Shown here piece after piece: positions 1-6,727 of a DNA stretch of 32,386 bases; position 1 is the stretch's first letter, and every line of letters begins with the position of its first letter. Origin of the DNA: Chloroflexota bacterium (GTDB lineage: Bacteria; Chloroflexota; Dehalococcoidia; Lucifugimonadales; UBA3495). The stretch is from positions 1 through 32,386 of the forward strand of contig JAPOQH010000075.1 of NCBI GenBank assembly GCA_026710825.1. The letters run 5' to 3'. The position numbers and the translations under genes are program-made. The notes beneath the pieces are model-generated. The model was not told where the DNA came from, searched no databases, and worked only from the letters and a program-made list of their open reading frames with translations.

Positions 1-356
1 TCGCGCCGCGGGCCACCACCCGCATGATCGGATCGATTCCCGATTCGGCGGCCGAGATCCGCGCCCGCGGAGGCGTGGCATCCATCTCCGACTCCACTGG
101 CGACGACAACCTGCGAGACCTGGATCCGGACTCGATCGCACCCTTCGTGTGCTACTTGGCGTCCGACTACGCGGCCAACGTCAACGCGCAGACGTTCCTG
201 GTTTATGGCGACTCCATCTCTCTGGTGTCCCAGCCTCGCCCGGAACGCGCCATATGGAACGAGACCGGACATTGGGAAATGGACGAACTATCAGACCGTG
301 CCCGCAACTATCTGACAGCGGACATCCTCAATCCAGCGCCCGCGCAGCCTCGCTAG
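1..356 (+). CDS. SDR-family dehydrogenase, C-terminal part (5' end cut by window)
   Basis: Reading frame 3 is open from base 3 to the TAG at 354-356 and begins A-P-R-A-T-T-R-M, the segment that follows the active site in short-chain dehydrogenases. The motif FVCYLASDYAANVNAQTF (around residues 49-66 of the visible part) is the usual SDR C-terminal element. After the Rossmann core there is a tail of about 40 residues with GHWEMDEL and a final NPAPA. The complete SDR gene immediately downstream has the same kind of tail (GRWTVDEL, NPAPA), so the two are paralogs. The cofactor-binding and catalytic parts lie outside the window, so substrate cannot be told. Positions 1-15 repeat the last 15 bases of the window in the equivalent place of another SDR gene (see findings). 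Confidence 0.85.
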   Translation, partial: APRATTRMIGSIPDSAAEIRARGGVASISDSTGDDNLRDLDPDSIAPFVCYLASDYAANVNAQTFLVYGDSISLVSQPRPERAIWNETGHWEMDELSDRARNYLTADILNPAPAQPR

Positions 357-360
357 CATC

Positions 361-388
361 GTAGGGGCAAGTAATGATTCGCCCCTAC
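361..388. promoter_or_regulatory. 8-bp perfect inverted repeat with 12-nt loop, third half-copy over the SDR start codon
   Basis: GTAGGGGC at 361-368 is perfectly complementary to GCCCCTAC at 381-388. The same GCCCCTAC occurs again at 413-420, overlapping the ATG (411) of the downstream SDR gene. The ribosome-binding sequence AAGGA (396-400) lies between the second and third copies. There is no T-run, so it is not a standard terminator. It may be a dispersed hairpin repeat of the GTAGGGGC...GCCCCTAC kind or a leader structure; function is inference. Confidence 0.5.
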
Positions 389-410
389 ACCACAAAAGGA
401 CTGAACGACA

Positions 411-1322
411 ATGCCCCTACTGCAAGATAAAGTAGCAATCGTAACCGGCGCTGGCCGAGGTATCGGACGTGGCGTCGCTAAGCTGATGGCCCAGGAGGGC
501 GCCAGCGTCGTCGTGTGCGATCTCGGCGTGAACGTTGATGGCACCGGCGCCGACATTTCCGTGGCCCAGCAGGTTGTCAACGAAATCAAGGAGGACGGGG
601 GAAACGCCGTCGCCTGCACCGAGTCGGTTGCCATCATGGATGGCGGCGAGAAAATCGTGCAGACTGCCGTTGATAATTTCGGCAAGCTGGACATCGTAGT
701 AACCGTGGCCGGCATCCTGCGCGACCGTATGGTCTTCAACATGACCGAGCAGGAGTGGGACGACGTCATCGCCGTTCACCTCAAGGGCACCTTCACCGTG
801 GTCAAGCATGCCAGCATCCTGTTCCGGCAGCAGCGCTCTGGTCGCATCATCACGTTCAGCAGCACCTCCGGACTCTACGGCAACAGCGGCCAGGCCAACT
901 ATGGCGCGGCCAAAGATGGCATCGCCGGCTTCACCCGTGTCTGCGCCCGCGACTTGGGACGCTACGGCGTCACCGCCAACTCCATCTCTCCGTCTGCCAG
1001 CACTCGCATGACCACCAGCGTGCCCGACGAGGCACGTGCGCTCCGATCAGCCCGTGGAATCGCCGCCGGCGGCAGTTTGCGCGGAGAGGCCGAGGACGTG
1101 GCGCCCATGGTCACCTGGCTGGCATCCGACGAAGCTGCCCACGTGAACGGCCATGTGTTCCATGTAACCGGCGGCCTGGTAACGCTGCTCAATGAGCCCG
1201 AGCCCGTGAAGACCATTCGGAAGCAGGGACGGTGGACCGTCGACGAACTCGCTGGCGTATTCCCCGCCACTATTGGCATCGAACTGTACAATCCGGCGCC
1301 CGCTCCGCCGCCCACTGCGTGA
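411..1322 (+). CDS. Short-chain dehydrogenase/reductase (SDR), 303 aa
   Basis: A classical SDR, which would oxidise a hydroxyl or reduce a keto group with NAD(P). The N-terminus holds the dinucleotide-binding motif TGAGRGIGRG (residues 12-21). The catalytic set is Ser151 (in FSSTSG), Tyr164 and Lys168 (YGAAK), with the usual 13-residue Ser-Tyr spacing. The core ends with the motif WLASDEAAHVNGHVFHVTGG and is followed by a tail of about 50 residues (GRWTVDEL, NPAPA) that plain 250-residue SDRs lack. The ATG at 411 has AAGGA ten bases upstream. It is very similar to the SDR gene at the right end of the window, with long identical stretches such as GILRDRMVFNMTEQEWDDVI. The neighbours (another SDR, an LLM flavoenzyme) suggest a degradative cluster. 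The substrate is not predictable; 3-hydroxyacyl-CoA is one possibility given the MaoC genes next to the paralog. Confidence 0.93.
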   Translation: MPLLQDKVAIVTGAGRGIGRGVAKLMAQEGASVVVCDLGVNVDGTGADISVAQQVVNEIKEDGGNAVACTESVAIMDGGEKIVQTAVDNFGKLDIVVTVAGILRDRMVFNMTEQEWDDVIAVHLKGTFTVVKHASILFRQQRSGRIITFSSTSGLYGNSGQANYGAAKDGIAGFTRVCARDLGRYGVTANSISPSASTRMTTSVPDEARALRSARGIAAGGSLRGEAEDVAPMVTWLASDEAAHVNGHVFHVTGGLVTLLNEPEPVKTIRKQGRWTVDELAGVFPATIGIELYNPAPAPPPTA

Positions 1323-1347
1323 TCATCCAACATCTCATCGCAGCGTT

Positions 1348-1380
1348 GAATTCCACTTGGTAGGAATTCCACTTGGTAGG
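1348..1380. repeat. Perfect 16-bp tandem duplication just before the LLM gene's ribosome-binding site
   Basis: The unit GAATTCCACTTGGTAG occurs at 1348-1363 and again, without mismatch, at 1364-1379, followed by one further G. The second copy runs straight into AGGGAGGA (1378-1385), the ribosome-binding site of the gene starting at 1396. The duplication lengthens the SDR-LLM spacer and looks recent because there are no differences between copies. Confidence 0.9.
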
Positions 1381-1395
1381 GAGGAATCACAGACA

Positions 1396-2550
1396 ATGTT
1401 CAAGAGTTTTAGCGCATCTTATGCCGGCCACGTCGTGGACGACAATCTGGGCCTGGAGGGGACTCCCGCCAACGACCGGTGGTATTCAAAAGATGAACTG
1501 GCCGGCGTCTTTGACTGGGCTTTGGATATTTCAAAACACCTGGAAGCGCATGGCTATGACGAATTCTGGATGGCCGAGCACCACTTCCAGCCGGAAGGCT
1601 ACGAGTGCATCCCCAACCTGATCATGTTGGGGTTGTATCTTGCTTGCAACACCGAACGCCTGAAGTACGGCTGCGGATTCAACATCACCCCCATGTGGCA
1701 CCCCCTGCGTCTGGCAGAGGACTTCGCCATGGCCGACATCTTGTCCGGCGGGCGGATCATCTTCGGCGTCGGCCGCGGCTACCACTCCCGCGAGGTCGAG
1801 ACATTCGGCTCACCAATGTTTGACGGCGACGCCAACCGCGAGATGTTCGAAGAGCAGGTCGAGGTCATGGTGAAAGCCTTCAGCCAGGAGTCGTTCTCCC
1901 ATGAGGGCAAGCACTACAAGATTCCGGCCAACGTTCCCTACCGGGGCTACACGCTGGAAAAGCTGAGCCTCGTGCCCCGGCCGATGCAGGATCCTGTGGA
2001 GATCTGGCAGCCATTGGTGTCGGGCAACCCCAAGGGCGTGGATTTCATGGCCCGCATCGGAATCAAGGCGATGGTGGCCAACACGCCGGAGCCGACTCGA
2101 TATGACCGGTTGACCATGTACCAGCAGGCAGCCGCGAGCCATGGGCGTGAACTGGCGCTCGGCGAGGACATTGCGCTGGGTTACCGGTTCTTCTTGGGCA
2201 AGAATCGGGAAGAGGCCATCAAGGAAGCCCGCCCTTACTTTGAGGAAGCGATGAAATTCGCGGCTCCGCTGGGTCTGATGGCCCTCCAGCCGGATCAAAT
2301 TGAAGCAGTGGCTAACCCTGGCCTGCGCCGGGGGGTGGAGCTGCCTACGCTGGAAGGCGCTGTGGAAAGCGGCGCTTGGCTCTGCGGTTCGGCCGACGAT
2401 ATCATCAACACCATGAAAGAGGACGAAGCGCGATATCCCGGCGTGGAGCGGATCAACCTGGGCTCGGTGATGGGCATGCCTCGCGAGGTTTTCAAGGACC
2501 AGCTGGCGCAGTTCGCCCAGGACGTGATGCCCGCCTTCAAAACCGACTGA
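1396..2550 (+). CDS. LLM-class (luciferase-like) flavin-dependent oxidoreductase, 384 aa
   Basis: A member of the bacterial luciferase-like monooxygenase superfamily, TIM-barrel enzymes that use reduced FMN or F420 to oxygenate or dehydrogenate small organic substrates. Recognisable segments are YDEFWMAEHHF (about residues 55-65), the barrel core GCGFNITPMWHPLRLAEDFAMADILSGGR in two pieces (about 93-121), FGVGRGYHSRE and the substrate-side loop VEIWQPLVSGNP. Length is typical for the family. The open frame extends further upstream to 1273, but the ATG at 1396 is chosen because GGGAGG lies about 11 bases before it and the upstream part overlaps the SDR gene. It follows the SDR gene by 73 bases in the same direction and is closed by a terminator, so it probably belongs to the SDR transcript. 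Whether FMN or F420 is the cofactor cannot be told. Confidence 0.93.
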   Translation: MFKSFSASYAGHVVDDNLGLEGTPANDRWYSKDELAGVFDWALDISKHLEAHGYDEFWMAEHHFQPEGYECIPNLIMLGLYLACNTERLKYGCGFNITPMWHPLRLAEDFAMADILSGGRIIFGVGRGYHSREVETFGSPMFDGDANREMFEEQVEVMVKAFSQESFSHEGKHYKIPANVPYRGYTLEKLSLVPRPMQDPVEIWQPLVSGNPKGVDFMARIGIKAMVANTPEPTRYDRLTMYQQAAASHGRELALGEDIALGYRFFLGKNREEAIKEARPYFEEAMKFAAPLGLMALQPDQIEAVANPGLRRGVELPTLEGAVESGAWLCGSADDIINTMKEDEARYPGVERINLGSVMGMPREVFKDQLAQFAQDVMPAFKTD

Positions 2551-2576
2551 TAGCCGCTATCCTCGACTCAAGAATC

Positions 2577-2603
2577 AGGGCGGGACTCGTTCCCGCCCTT
2601 TTT
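2577..2603 (+). terminator. Rho-independent terminator after the LLM gene
   Basis: A 9-bp perfect stem AGGGCGGGA / TCCCGCCCT (2577-2585 and 2591-2599) with a 5-base loop CTCGT is followed by a run of T ending at 2603. It lies 27 bases past the LLM stop and ahead of a convergent gene. On the opposite strand the tail is not T-rich, so it acts mainly for the + strand. Confidence 0.88.
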
Positions 2604-2641
2604 GTTGCTGATATGGCAATCGCCGTGAGGAGTATCCGGAG

Positions 2642-3169
2642 TCAGCGGTCCCGAGTTGAGAAACCAAGATGGGTGAACCAGTGAAAGCTCCATGCCCCCT
2701 GCGCGCCCCGGATGAACAGGAAAAGCACCAACAGGTACACAATCACCCATATGAAAGCGCGGATATCAATGGCCAGCGGTTCCAATCGGGTGAGGGCGAT
2801 TACCCGGGTGATCAGGAAGACCACCGGCAGCAGGAGACCCGCCGTGCGCCATCTGAAATTCAGGCCGAGGCCCAGCAGGCCGATGACGAATCCTTCGACG
2901 CCGTAGTAGATGATGATGCGCGCCGGCACCGGCGCGTCAGCGTCCGCAACCGCCGGGTCCGGCGGAATGACGGACGCAACGATCCATACCAGCAGCAGGC
3001 CGGTGTTCCACACCCACCACGCCAATGATGCGAGCCACGCCCAGCGCATCCAACGACGGGCCTGGGCAGGACTGGATGCGGCCAACTTGCCGCCCCACCC
3101 TGATGGGCGGGGGTAGTTGGCCGCGCCGTAAGCCGAATCCGGGGATTGGTCCGGTGGTTCCGGCTCCAT
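2642..3169 (-). CDS. Hypothetical integral membrane protein, 175 aa
   Basis: I do not recognise a family. The first 40 residues are polar and Pro/Ser/Gly-rich (about residues 1-38). They are followed by about four hydrophobic segments: residues about 42-68 (WAWLASLAWWVWNTGLLLVWIV region), 86-103 (IIYYGVEGFVIGLLGLGL), 109-127 (AGLLLPVVFLITRVIAL) and 134-153 (IRAFIWVIVYLLVLFLFIRG). A short acidic loop (DPAVADADAPVPAR) sits between the first two. This pattern indicates an inner-membrane protein with a cytoplasmic N-terminus. It is the last gene of a probable minus-strand operon after DoxX and a 76-residue protein, with 21 bases between it and its upstream neighbour. No ribosome-binding site is obvious. 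Confidence 0.72.
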   Translation of the reverse strand: MEPEPPDQSPDSAYGAANYPRPSGWGGKLAASSPAQARRWMRWAWLASLAWWVWNTGLLLVWIVASVIPPDPAVADADAPVPARIIIYYGVEGFVIGLLGLGLNFRWRTAGLLLPVVFLITRVIALTRLEPLAIDIRAFIWVIVYLLVLFLFIRGAQGAWSFHWFTHLGFSTRDR

Positions 3170-3190
3170 TATGGGAATGCAGCAGGGCTG

Positions 3191-3421
3191 CTAGGCGTCT
3201 TCGTCCAGCAGCGGCAGCGTGGTCCAGGTCACCGAGCCGGGATCGCTCGACAGCCCCTGCTCCCCGACCATGCGTCGCAGGTCCAACAGGGTCGCGTTGA
3301 CCTCTCCGGTGACCTTCTGCCATTCCGGCTCCGGCGGGAACCAATATGGCGAGTTGATGCGGACCACCTGGTTCTGTTCAGCATTGAAATAGATGCCGAA
3401 CCGAGCTGCTTGCTGTTGCAT
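3191..3421 (-). CDS. Hypothetical small protein, 76 aa
   Basis: No recognised family. It is a soluble, mildly acidic protein with a distinctive aromatic stretch (SPYWFPPEPEW, about residues 24-34) and a helical middle (ATLLDLRRMVGEQ). Its ATG shares one base with the stop codon of the upstream DoxX gene (TAATG arrangement at 3419-3423), a strong sign of translational coupling. It should be made together with DoxX and perhaps works with it, but no role can be assigned. Confidence 0.68.
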   Translation of the reverse strand: MQQQAARFGIYFNAEQNQVVRINSPYWFPPEPEWQKVTGEVNATLLDLRRMVGEQGLSSDPGSVTWTTLPLLDEDA

Positions 3422-3897
3422 TACAGAATTTCCCTCTTCAAGATTAGGCGCTCGAGGCCGAACTTACGGCTGCCCATGACGCCAATAATGCCGGCGATGG
3501 CGAACCACAGGATGGGGACCTCGCCGCCATGAGCGGTGAATCCTCCCTCACCCGGGAAGATGTGAGGTGCGATTCCGTTGCCGAAATGCATCATGAAGTA
3601 TGCGATCACCATCGTTACGCACAGCGCGCCCGCGCCGAGTCGCGTGAGCACGCCGAAACCGATTAGCAGGGCGGAGATTATCTCAACCCAGCCGGCGATG
3701 TACACGATGTCTGGCGGGCCGCTCCCCGGAGGCGGGAACCCCCATAATTGGAACGCTTTCTGCGCACCGTGCAGCGAGACGATGAACGCGAAGATGAGTC
3801 GGAACAGGAGGTAAAAGTAATCGGCGCCAGGCATGAACAAGCGCCCAAATATGGACGTGTCCTGCTCAGCTCCTGTGGTGGAGATATTTGTGGCCAT
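3421..3897 (-). CDS. DoxX-family membrane protein, 158 aa
   Basis: A DoxX/SURF4-like quinone-linked or accessory membrane protein. Four hydrophobic segments are visible: YFYLLFRLIFAFIVSLHGAQ (about residues 25-44), VYIAGWVEIISALLIGFGVL (63-82), LGAGALCVTMVIAYFMMHFG (85-104) and a C-terminal one around ILWFAIAGIIGVMGS (127-141). The motif HGAQKAFQLWG, G..E...LLIGF and the MHFGNG loop fit the family. The open frame begins at 3939, but the ATG at 3897 is preferred: its upstream bases on the minus strand read GGAGGAGAATAACA, a very good ribosome-binding site. It lies 91 bases downstream of purA on the same strand and overlaps the next gene. Its biochemical role in this organism is unknown; family members have been linked to thiosulfate oxidation and redox stress. 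Confidence 0.86.
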   Translation of the reverse strand: MATNISTTGAEQDTSIFGRLFMPGADYFYLLFRLIFAFIVSLHGAQKAFQLWGFPPPGSGPPDIVYIAGWVEIISALLIGFGVLTRLGAGALCVTMVIAYFMMHFGNGIAPHIFPGEGGFTAHGGEVPILWFAIAGIIGVMGSRKFGLERLILKREIL

Positions 3898-3988
3898 TGT
3901 TATTCTCCTCCGCAGCAATATTGTATTTGTCCAGCGCATTAACCGGACATGGCTGCGAAAACATGTTATTACTGCTTATGTGATATTT

Positions 3989-5275
3989 CTAGTGTATAAC
4001 CCGATCTATTGCGATGGTTTCCTCACGACTTGGTCCGGTGGAAATGATTTGGGCATCGCACCCGACCAACTGCTCTATGCGGCGAACGTAAGCCAAAGCA
4101 TTCTCTGGAAGTTGTTCCGGCTGGGTGGCGCTTGCGGTGGGCTCTGTCCATCCGGGCATCTTTTCGTAGATGGGTTCACATTCCTCGAGTAGAGCGGTGT
4201 TGGCTGGGAAGCGTTCAATTTGCTGATCCCCCACCTTATACCCCACACATATTTTTACGTCCTCCATCCCGTCAAGAATATCAAGACGGGTCAAAACCAT
4301 TCCGGTAAAACCGTTTATCTGGCGGCTGTAACGCGCCGCCACAGCGTCGAACCACCCTACGCGGCGCGGACGTCCGGTGGTGGTGCCGTATTCGTGCGCT
4401 TTCTCGCGCAGTTCTTCCCCGGCCGCCCCGTGCATTTCGGTAGGCATCGGGCCGCCGCCAACCCGGGTGGAGTACGCTTTGAAGACTCCAACCACTCCCT
4501 CAATGGACTGCGGGTTGATTCCCAGGCCCGTAATGGCGCCGCCGATGGATGGCGACGAGGATGTGACGTAAGGGTACGAGCCGTGATCAACGTCCAGTAG
4601 CGTACCCTGCGCCCCTTCTAGAAGCACCCGTTTGCCCTGTTCCAGCAGGTCCTGCACCATCTGCTCGGTGGGACGGACCGCCGACCGCAGTCGCTCGCCC
4701 CACACAAGGCAGCGCTCGAGGACCTCGTCGGCGTCCACGGGTTCGCCATCGAATACGCCGGTGATCACCCGGTTCTTCATGGCGACGGCGGCTTTGATGC
4801 GATCTGGCAGATGCTTGGTATCCAGGAGATCACCGACCCTGATGCCGTCTCGGGATGCCTTGTCCACGTAGGCCGGGCCAATACCCTGGCCGGTTGTGCC
4901 GATCGCGCCGCCACCCCGGGCCTGTTCTTGCAGGGCATCCAGCAGGATGTGGTACGGCATGATCACGTGGGCGCGATCACTGATGAAAAGCCGGCTGACG
5001 TCGATACCTTGCTCTTCGAGCCCTGCCATCTCTCCCAGCAGGACGTCAGGGTTCACCACTACCCCATTTCCTATGATGCCCGTAACCCCGGGCCAGCAGA
5101 TACCCGACGGCACCAGGTGAAGTTGGAACTCGCCGCGGTCGTTGACCACCGTGTGGCCAGCGTTATTTCCGCCGGCATAACGGACGACGCAATCCGACTG
5201 GCCGGCAAGATAATCAATTACCTTGCCCTTGCCCTCGTCGCCCCATTGTCCTCCGATTACGGCATAAGCCGGCAT
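3989..5275 (-). CDS. purA: Adenylosuccinate synthetase, 428 aa
   Basis: Catalyses IMP + aspartate + GTP to adenylosuccinate, the first step from IMP to AMP, in the cytoplasm. The N-terminal GTP-binding and catalytic loop GGQWGDEGKGK (residues 8-18, with Asp13 as the expected general base) is intact, followed by YAGGNNAGHTV (34-44), the IMP-binding segment IGTTGQGIGPAY, LLEGAQGTLLDVDHGSYPYVTSS in two pieces, TRVGGGPMPTE and TTTGRPRRVGWFD. The C-terminal STGPSREETI completes the guanine-binding region. Length matches the family (about 430). The start MPAYAVIGG is standard. It stands alone rather than with other pur genes, with DoxX downstream on the same strand. A candidate extended -10 promoter lies about 110 bases upstream. 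Confidence 0.98.
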   Translation of the reverse strand: MPAYAVIGGQWGDEGKGKVIDYLAGQSDCVVRYAGGNNAGHTVVNDRGEFQLHLVPSGICWPGVTGIIGNGVVVNPDVLLGEMAGLEEQGIDVSRLFISDRAHVIMPYHILLDALQEQARGGGAIGTTGQGIGPAYVDKASRDGIRVGDLLDTKHLPDRIKAAVAMKNRVITGVFDGEPVDADEVLERCLVWGERLRSAVRPTEQMVQDLLEQGKRVLLEGAQGTLLDVDHGSYPYVTSSSPSIGGAITGLGINPQSIEGVVGVFKAYSTRVGGGPMPTEMHGAAGEELREKAHEYGTTTGRPRRVGWFDAVAARYSRQINGFTGMVLTRLDILDGMEDVKICVGYKVGDQQIERFPANTALLEECEPIYEKMPGWTEPTASATQPEQLPENALAYVRRIEQLVGCDAQIISTGPSREETIAIDRVIH

Positions 5276-5383
5276 TGTGTTGCGCTCCCAAAACTCTGAA
5301 CTAACCGAAAAATCGCCCCCGCAAGAATCTCTCAGCGGCGGCTGTTTACCTGCATGCAGTCAAGGCATTACGGTTGCGTAGGG

Positions 5384-5392
5384 ATTATATCA
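5384..5392 (-). promoter_or_regulatory. Candidate extended -10 promoter for purA
   Basis: The minus strand reads TGATATAAT here, that is TG-N-TATAAT, a perfect -10 hexamer with the extended TG. The -35 region at normal spacing is weak (TGTTCG). It would give a leader of about 100 bases ahead of purA. No known purine riboswitch core was recognised in that leader. Confidence 0.5.
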
Positions 5393-5531
5393 GAATACAG
5401 TACCAGCGAACAGGACGCCGACCCAACCGCAAGGACTTTCGATTATCTACATGCTGCCGACCCAATCCGCACATGGTGCGGAACGTCTGCCTGTGGCGCG
5501 AGCCTGTCGCATATCATCTCGTCGCAACGCA

Positions 5532-5559
5532 GTCCGCTCATCCTGAGCCTGTCGAAGGA
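5532..5559. repeat. 28-bp dispersed repeat, copy 1
   Basis: This copy is identical over 28 bases to 6003-6030. It contains CTCATCCTGAGCCTGTCGA followed by AGGA. The outer bases TCCT...AGGA form a short imperfect inverted repeat. In translation it reads HPEPVEG, a peptide that appears spuriously in many genome annotations because this DNA repeat is widespread. Confidence 0.85.
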
Positions 5560-5916
5560 TGCGCATCCCACTCCAACCTCGTACACGCGAATACTTTCGC
5601 GGCCCTACCCTCGCCCAAACCAACTAACAGCCCTGATCCACTGACACTTCCCCCTTGCCCCTGCCATCCGCATATCCGTACTATTTAACTATCCAACTAC
5701 CAAACCGCCCGACTCCATTCCGCCGCCCAACTCAAACGCGGCATCCGCAATCCTGAAAATCCTCCAACCTCGGTAATCCTGATTCTGACCATCACGGACC
5801 ATCCCAACCCCGCTCCGCCAAACCCTCTCACCAACCCGTCAAAACAATCAATATCTCCCCCAAAACCGCCCGATCCGCCCTCGTTTATCCTCACGTCCCA
5901 CCTCCTGGCCCTACTC

Positions 5917-5946
5917 AAATGAGCGGAAATGACCGGAAATGAGCGG
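5917..5946. repeat. Three tandem 10-bp units (AAATGAGCGG)
   Basis: The units AAATGAGCGG (5917-5926), AAATGACCGG (5927-5936) and AAATGAGCGG (5937-5946) follow each other without gaps and differ at one base in the middle copy. They sit at the right edge of the G-poor stretch, about 60 bases before the second 28-bp repeat. Confidence 0.85.
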
Positions 5947-6002
5947 GATATTCAAAAAATCGCCGCCATCCAATCCCCTTCCACTCATGCTATCCGTTCC
6001 CC

Positions 6003-6030
6003 GTCCGCTCATCCTGAGCCTGTCGAAGGA
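6003..6030. repeat. 28-bp dispersed repeat, copy 2
   Basis: Same orientation as the copy at 5532-5559 and identical over 28 bases. The flanks differ on both sides, so this is a mobile or amplified short element rather than a duplication of the whole region. Confidence 0.85.
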
Positions 6031-6053
6031 CGCCCATTCCAATCCCTAATCCT

Positions 6054-6080
6054 GTTCATCCCGTTCATCCCGTTCATCCG
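6054..6080. repeat. Three tandem 9-bp units (GTTCATCCC)
   Basis: GTTCATCCC occurs at 6054-6062 and 6063-6071, then GTTCATCCG at 6072-6080. It lies 30 bases before the ATG of the 110-residue gene. On the opposite strand it reads GATGAAC repeats (DERDERDEQ in translation), another short pattern often seen between genes in environmental genomes. Confidence 0.85.
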
Positions 6081-6109
6081 TGTGAATTCTCCCCCGCCGA
6101 GGCAATCCC

Positions 6110-6442
6110 ATGACCATCTCCCAACTCCGTCGCCGGGTCAATGCCCTCAAGCATAGGTTCGCCCCCGAACTCACCATCATCAAACTCCGTCGCATCGCCG
6201 AAGCCGTCGCCAACGACTGGACTCCCGACCAACCCCCCGAGCCCTCCGACGTCATCGGGCGCATCGCCAAAGCCGGCTTCCGCCTGCCCACATTCGCCAA
6301 CCTCGCCCGCTACCTCAACGACACCCGACGCCAGGGCGACGTCCCCGATCCCAACGCCATCGTCCTCAGCCTCCTCCCTTGGGCCAGCAAAGACCGCTAC
6401 TGCGAACTCCTTCGCTGGGACCTCCCCGCCCCTACACGCTAG
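6110..6442 (+). CDS. Hypothetical protein, 110 aa, in the repeat island
   Basis: I cannot name a family. The protein is basic at the N-terminus (ISQLRRRVNALKHRF, residues 3-17), then helical (IIKLRRIAEAVAND), with a Pro-rich acidic linker (WTPDQPPEPSD) and a C-terminal half that looks globular. No membrane segment or signal peptide is seen. The ATG at 6110 has GAGG with a 7-base spacer. Codon use is extreme: wobble positions are almost all C and G is scarce on the coding strand, as in the non-coding repeat stretch before it and unlike the genes around it. All reading frames are fairly open here for that reason, so its reality rests on the ribosome-binding site and the plausible protein. It may be a passenger of the repeat island. 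Confidence 0.55.
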   Translation: MTISQLRRRVNALKHRFAPELTIIKLRRIAEAVANDWTPDQPPEPSDVIGRIAKAGFRLPTFANLARYLNDTRRQGDVPDPNAIVLSLLPWASKDRYCELLRWDLPAPTR

Positions 6443-6444
6443 CC

Positions 6445-6645
6445 ATGCCCTCAACCGCCCACCCGCTGAGCGATGTAACAAGTCTGCAAATCATCGACGT
6501 GGAACAGGGAGAATCAGAGTGGTGCCTGGAGCTTGTTGAGCGGCTTTTCGATCATTACTACATCAGGCCTGCCATGGACGAAAGCAGGCTTGCGGAACTG
6601 AATGAAAAACTCACCCAAGCGGGGAAACCGTTGGCTAAAAGCTGA
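6445..6645 (+). CDS. Hypothetical protein, 66 aa
   Basis: A small acidic frame beginning MPSTAHPLSD and continuing with a helical middle (WCLELVERLFDHYY, about residues 27-40) and a charged C-terminus (ESRLAELNEKLTQAG). Its ATG is only two bases after the stop of the 110-residue gene, so it could be translated by coupling; no independent ribosome-binding site is seen. Base composition changes to normal at about 6465, inside the gene. The N-terminus may therefore have been altered by the neighbouring repeat island, and the frame could be a remnant of a longer gene. No family is recognised. Confidence 0.4.
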   Translation: MPSTAHPLSDVTSLQIIDVEQGESEWCLELVERLFDHYYIRPAMDESRLAELNEKLTQAGKPLAKS

Positions 6646-6698
6646 TGCAGGCTCCTCGCGTCGGAACACTTTTTGCTTGTGATTAGTACGCCTTGTTT

Positions 6699-6727
6699 TT
6701 GACACTGCGCCCCGTTCGGGGTAGCAT
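6699..6727 (+). promoter_or_regulatory. Candidate promoter for the PEPCK-like gene
   Basis: A perfect -35 TTGACA (6699-6704) is followed at 17 bases by TAGCAT (6722-6727; four of six matches to TATAAT). The spacer holds a small palindrome CCCCG-TT-CGGGG. It would give a leader of about 160 bases before the TTG start at 6894. Confidence 0.45.

Larger units (their letters stand above)
5276..6109. other. Long non-coding stretch made of short repeat families
   Basis: No convincing gene lies here. Short frames exist on both strands, but they change meaning inside repeats and lack start signals. The stretch holds the probable purA leader (5276-5383), a 6-bp hairpin CCGCAC-ATG-GTGCGG (5467-5481), two copies of a 28-bp repeat, an AATCCTG-rich segment (5749-5781), a 10-bp triplet repeat and a 9-bp triplet repeat. 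From about 5590 the + strand is strikingly poor in G and rich in C, A and T. For example, 5641-5700 has about five G in 60 bases. It looks like a landing zone for dispersed repeats. Confidence 0.75.

Noticed and set aside
5276..5383. Riboswitch in the purA leader
   Set aside because: No conserved purine-riboswitch core or other known aptamer pattern is visible; only weak GC hairpins.
5532..6080. Possible CRISPR array
   Set aside because: Repeats are of different kinds, the 28-bp copies are only two and 444 bases apart, the tandem units have no spacers, and no cas genes are present.
5929..6156. 75-residue + frame containing HPEPVEG
   Set aside because: It is read out of the 28-bp, 10-bp and 9-bp repeats and runs into the next gene out of frame, so it is a repeat artefact.
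6074..6481. 135-residue minus-strand frame opposite the 110-residue gene
   Set aside because: The local base bias opens every frame. The + strand frame has a GAGG site at proper spacing, the minus one does not, and its product is Gly/Glu/Asp-rich low complexity.
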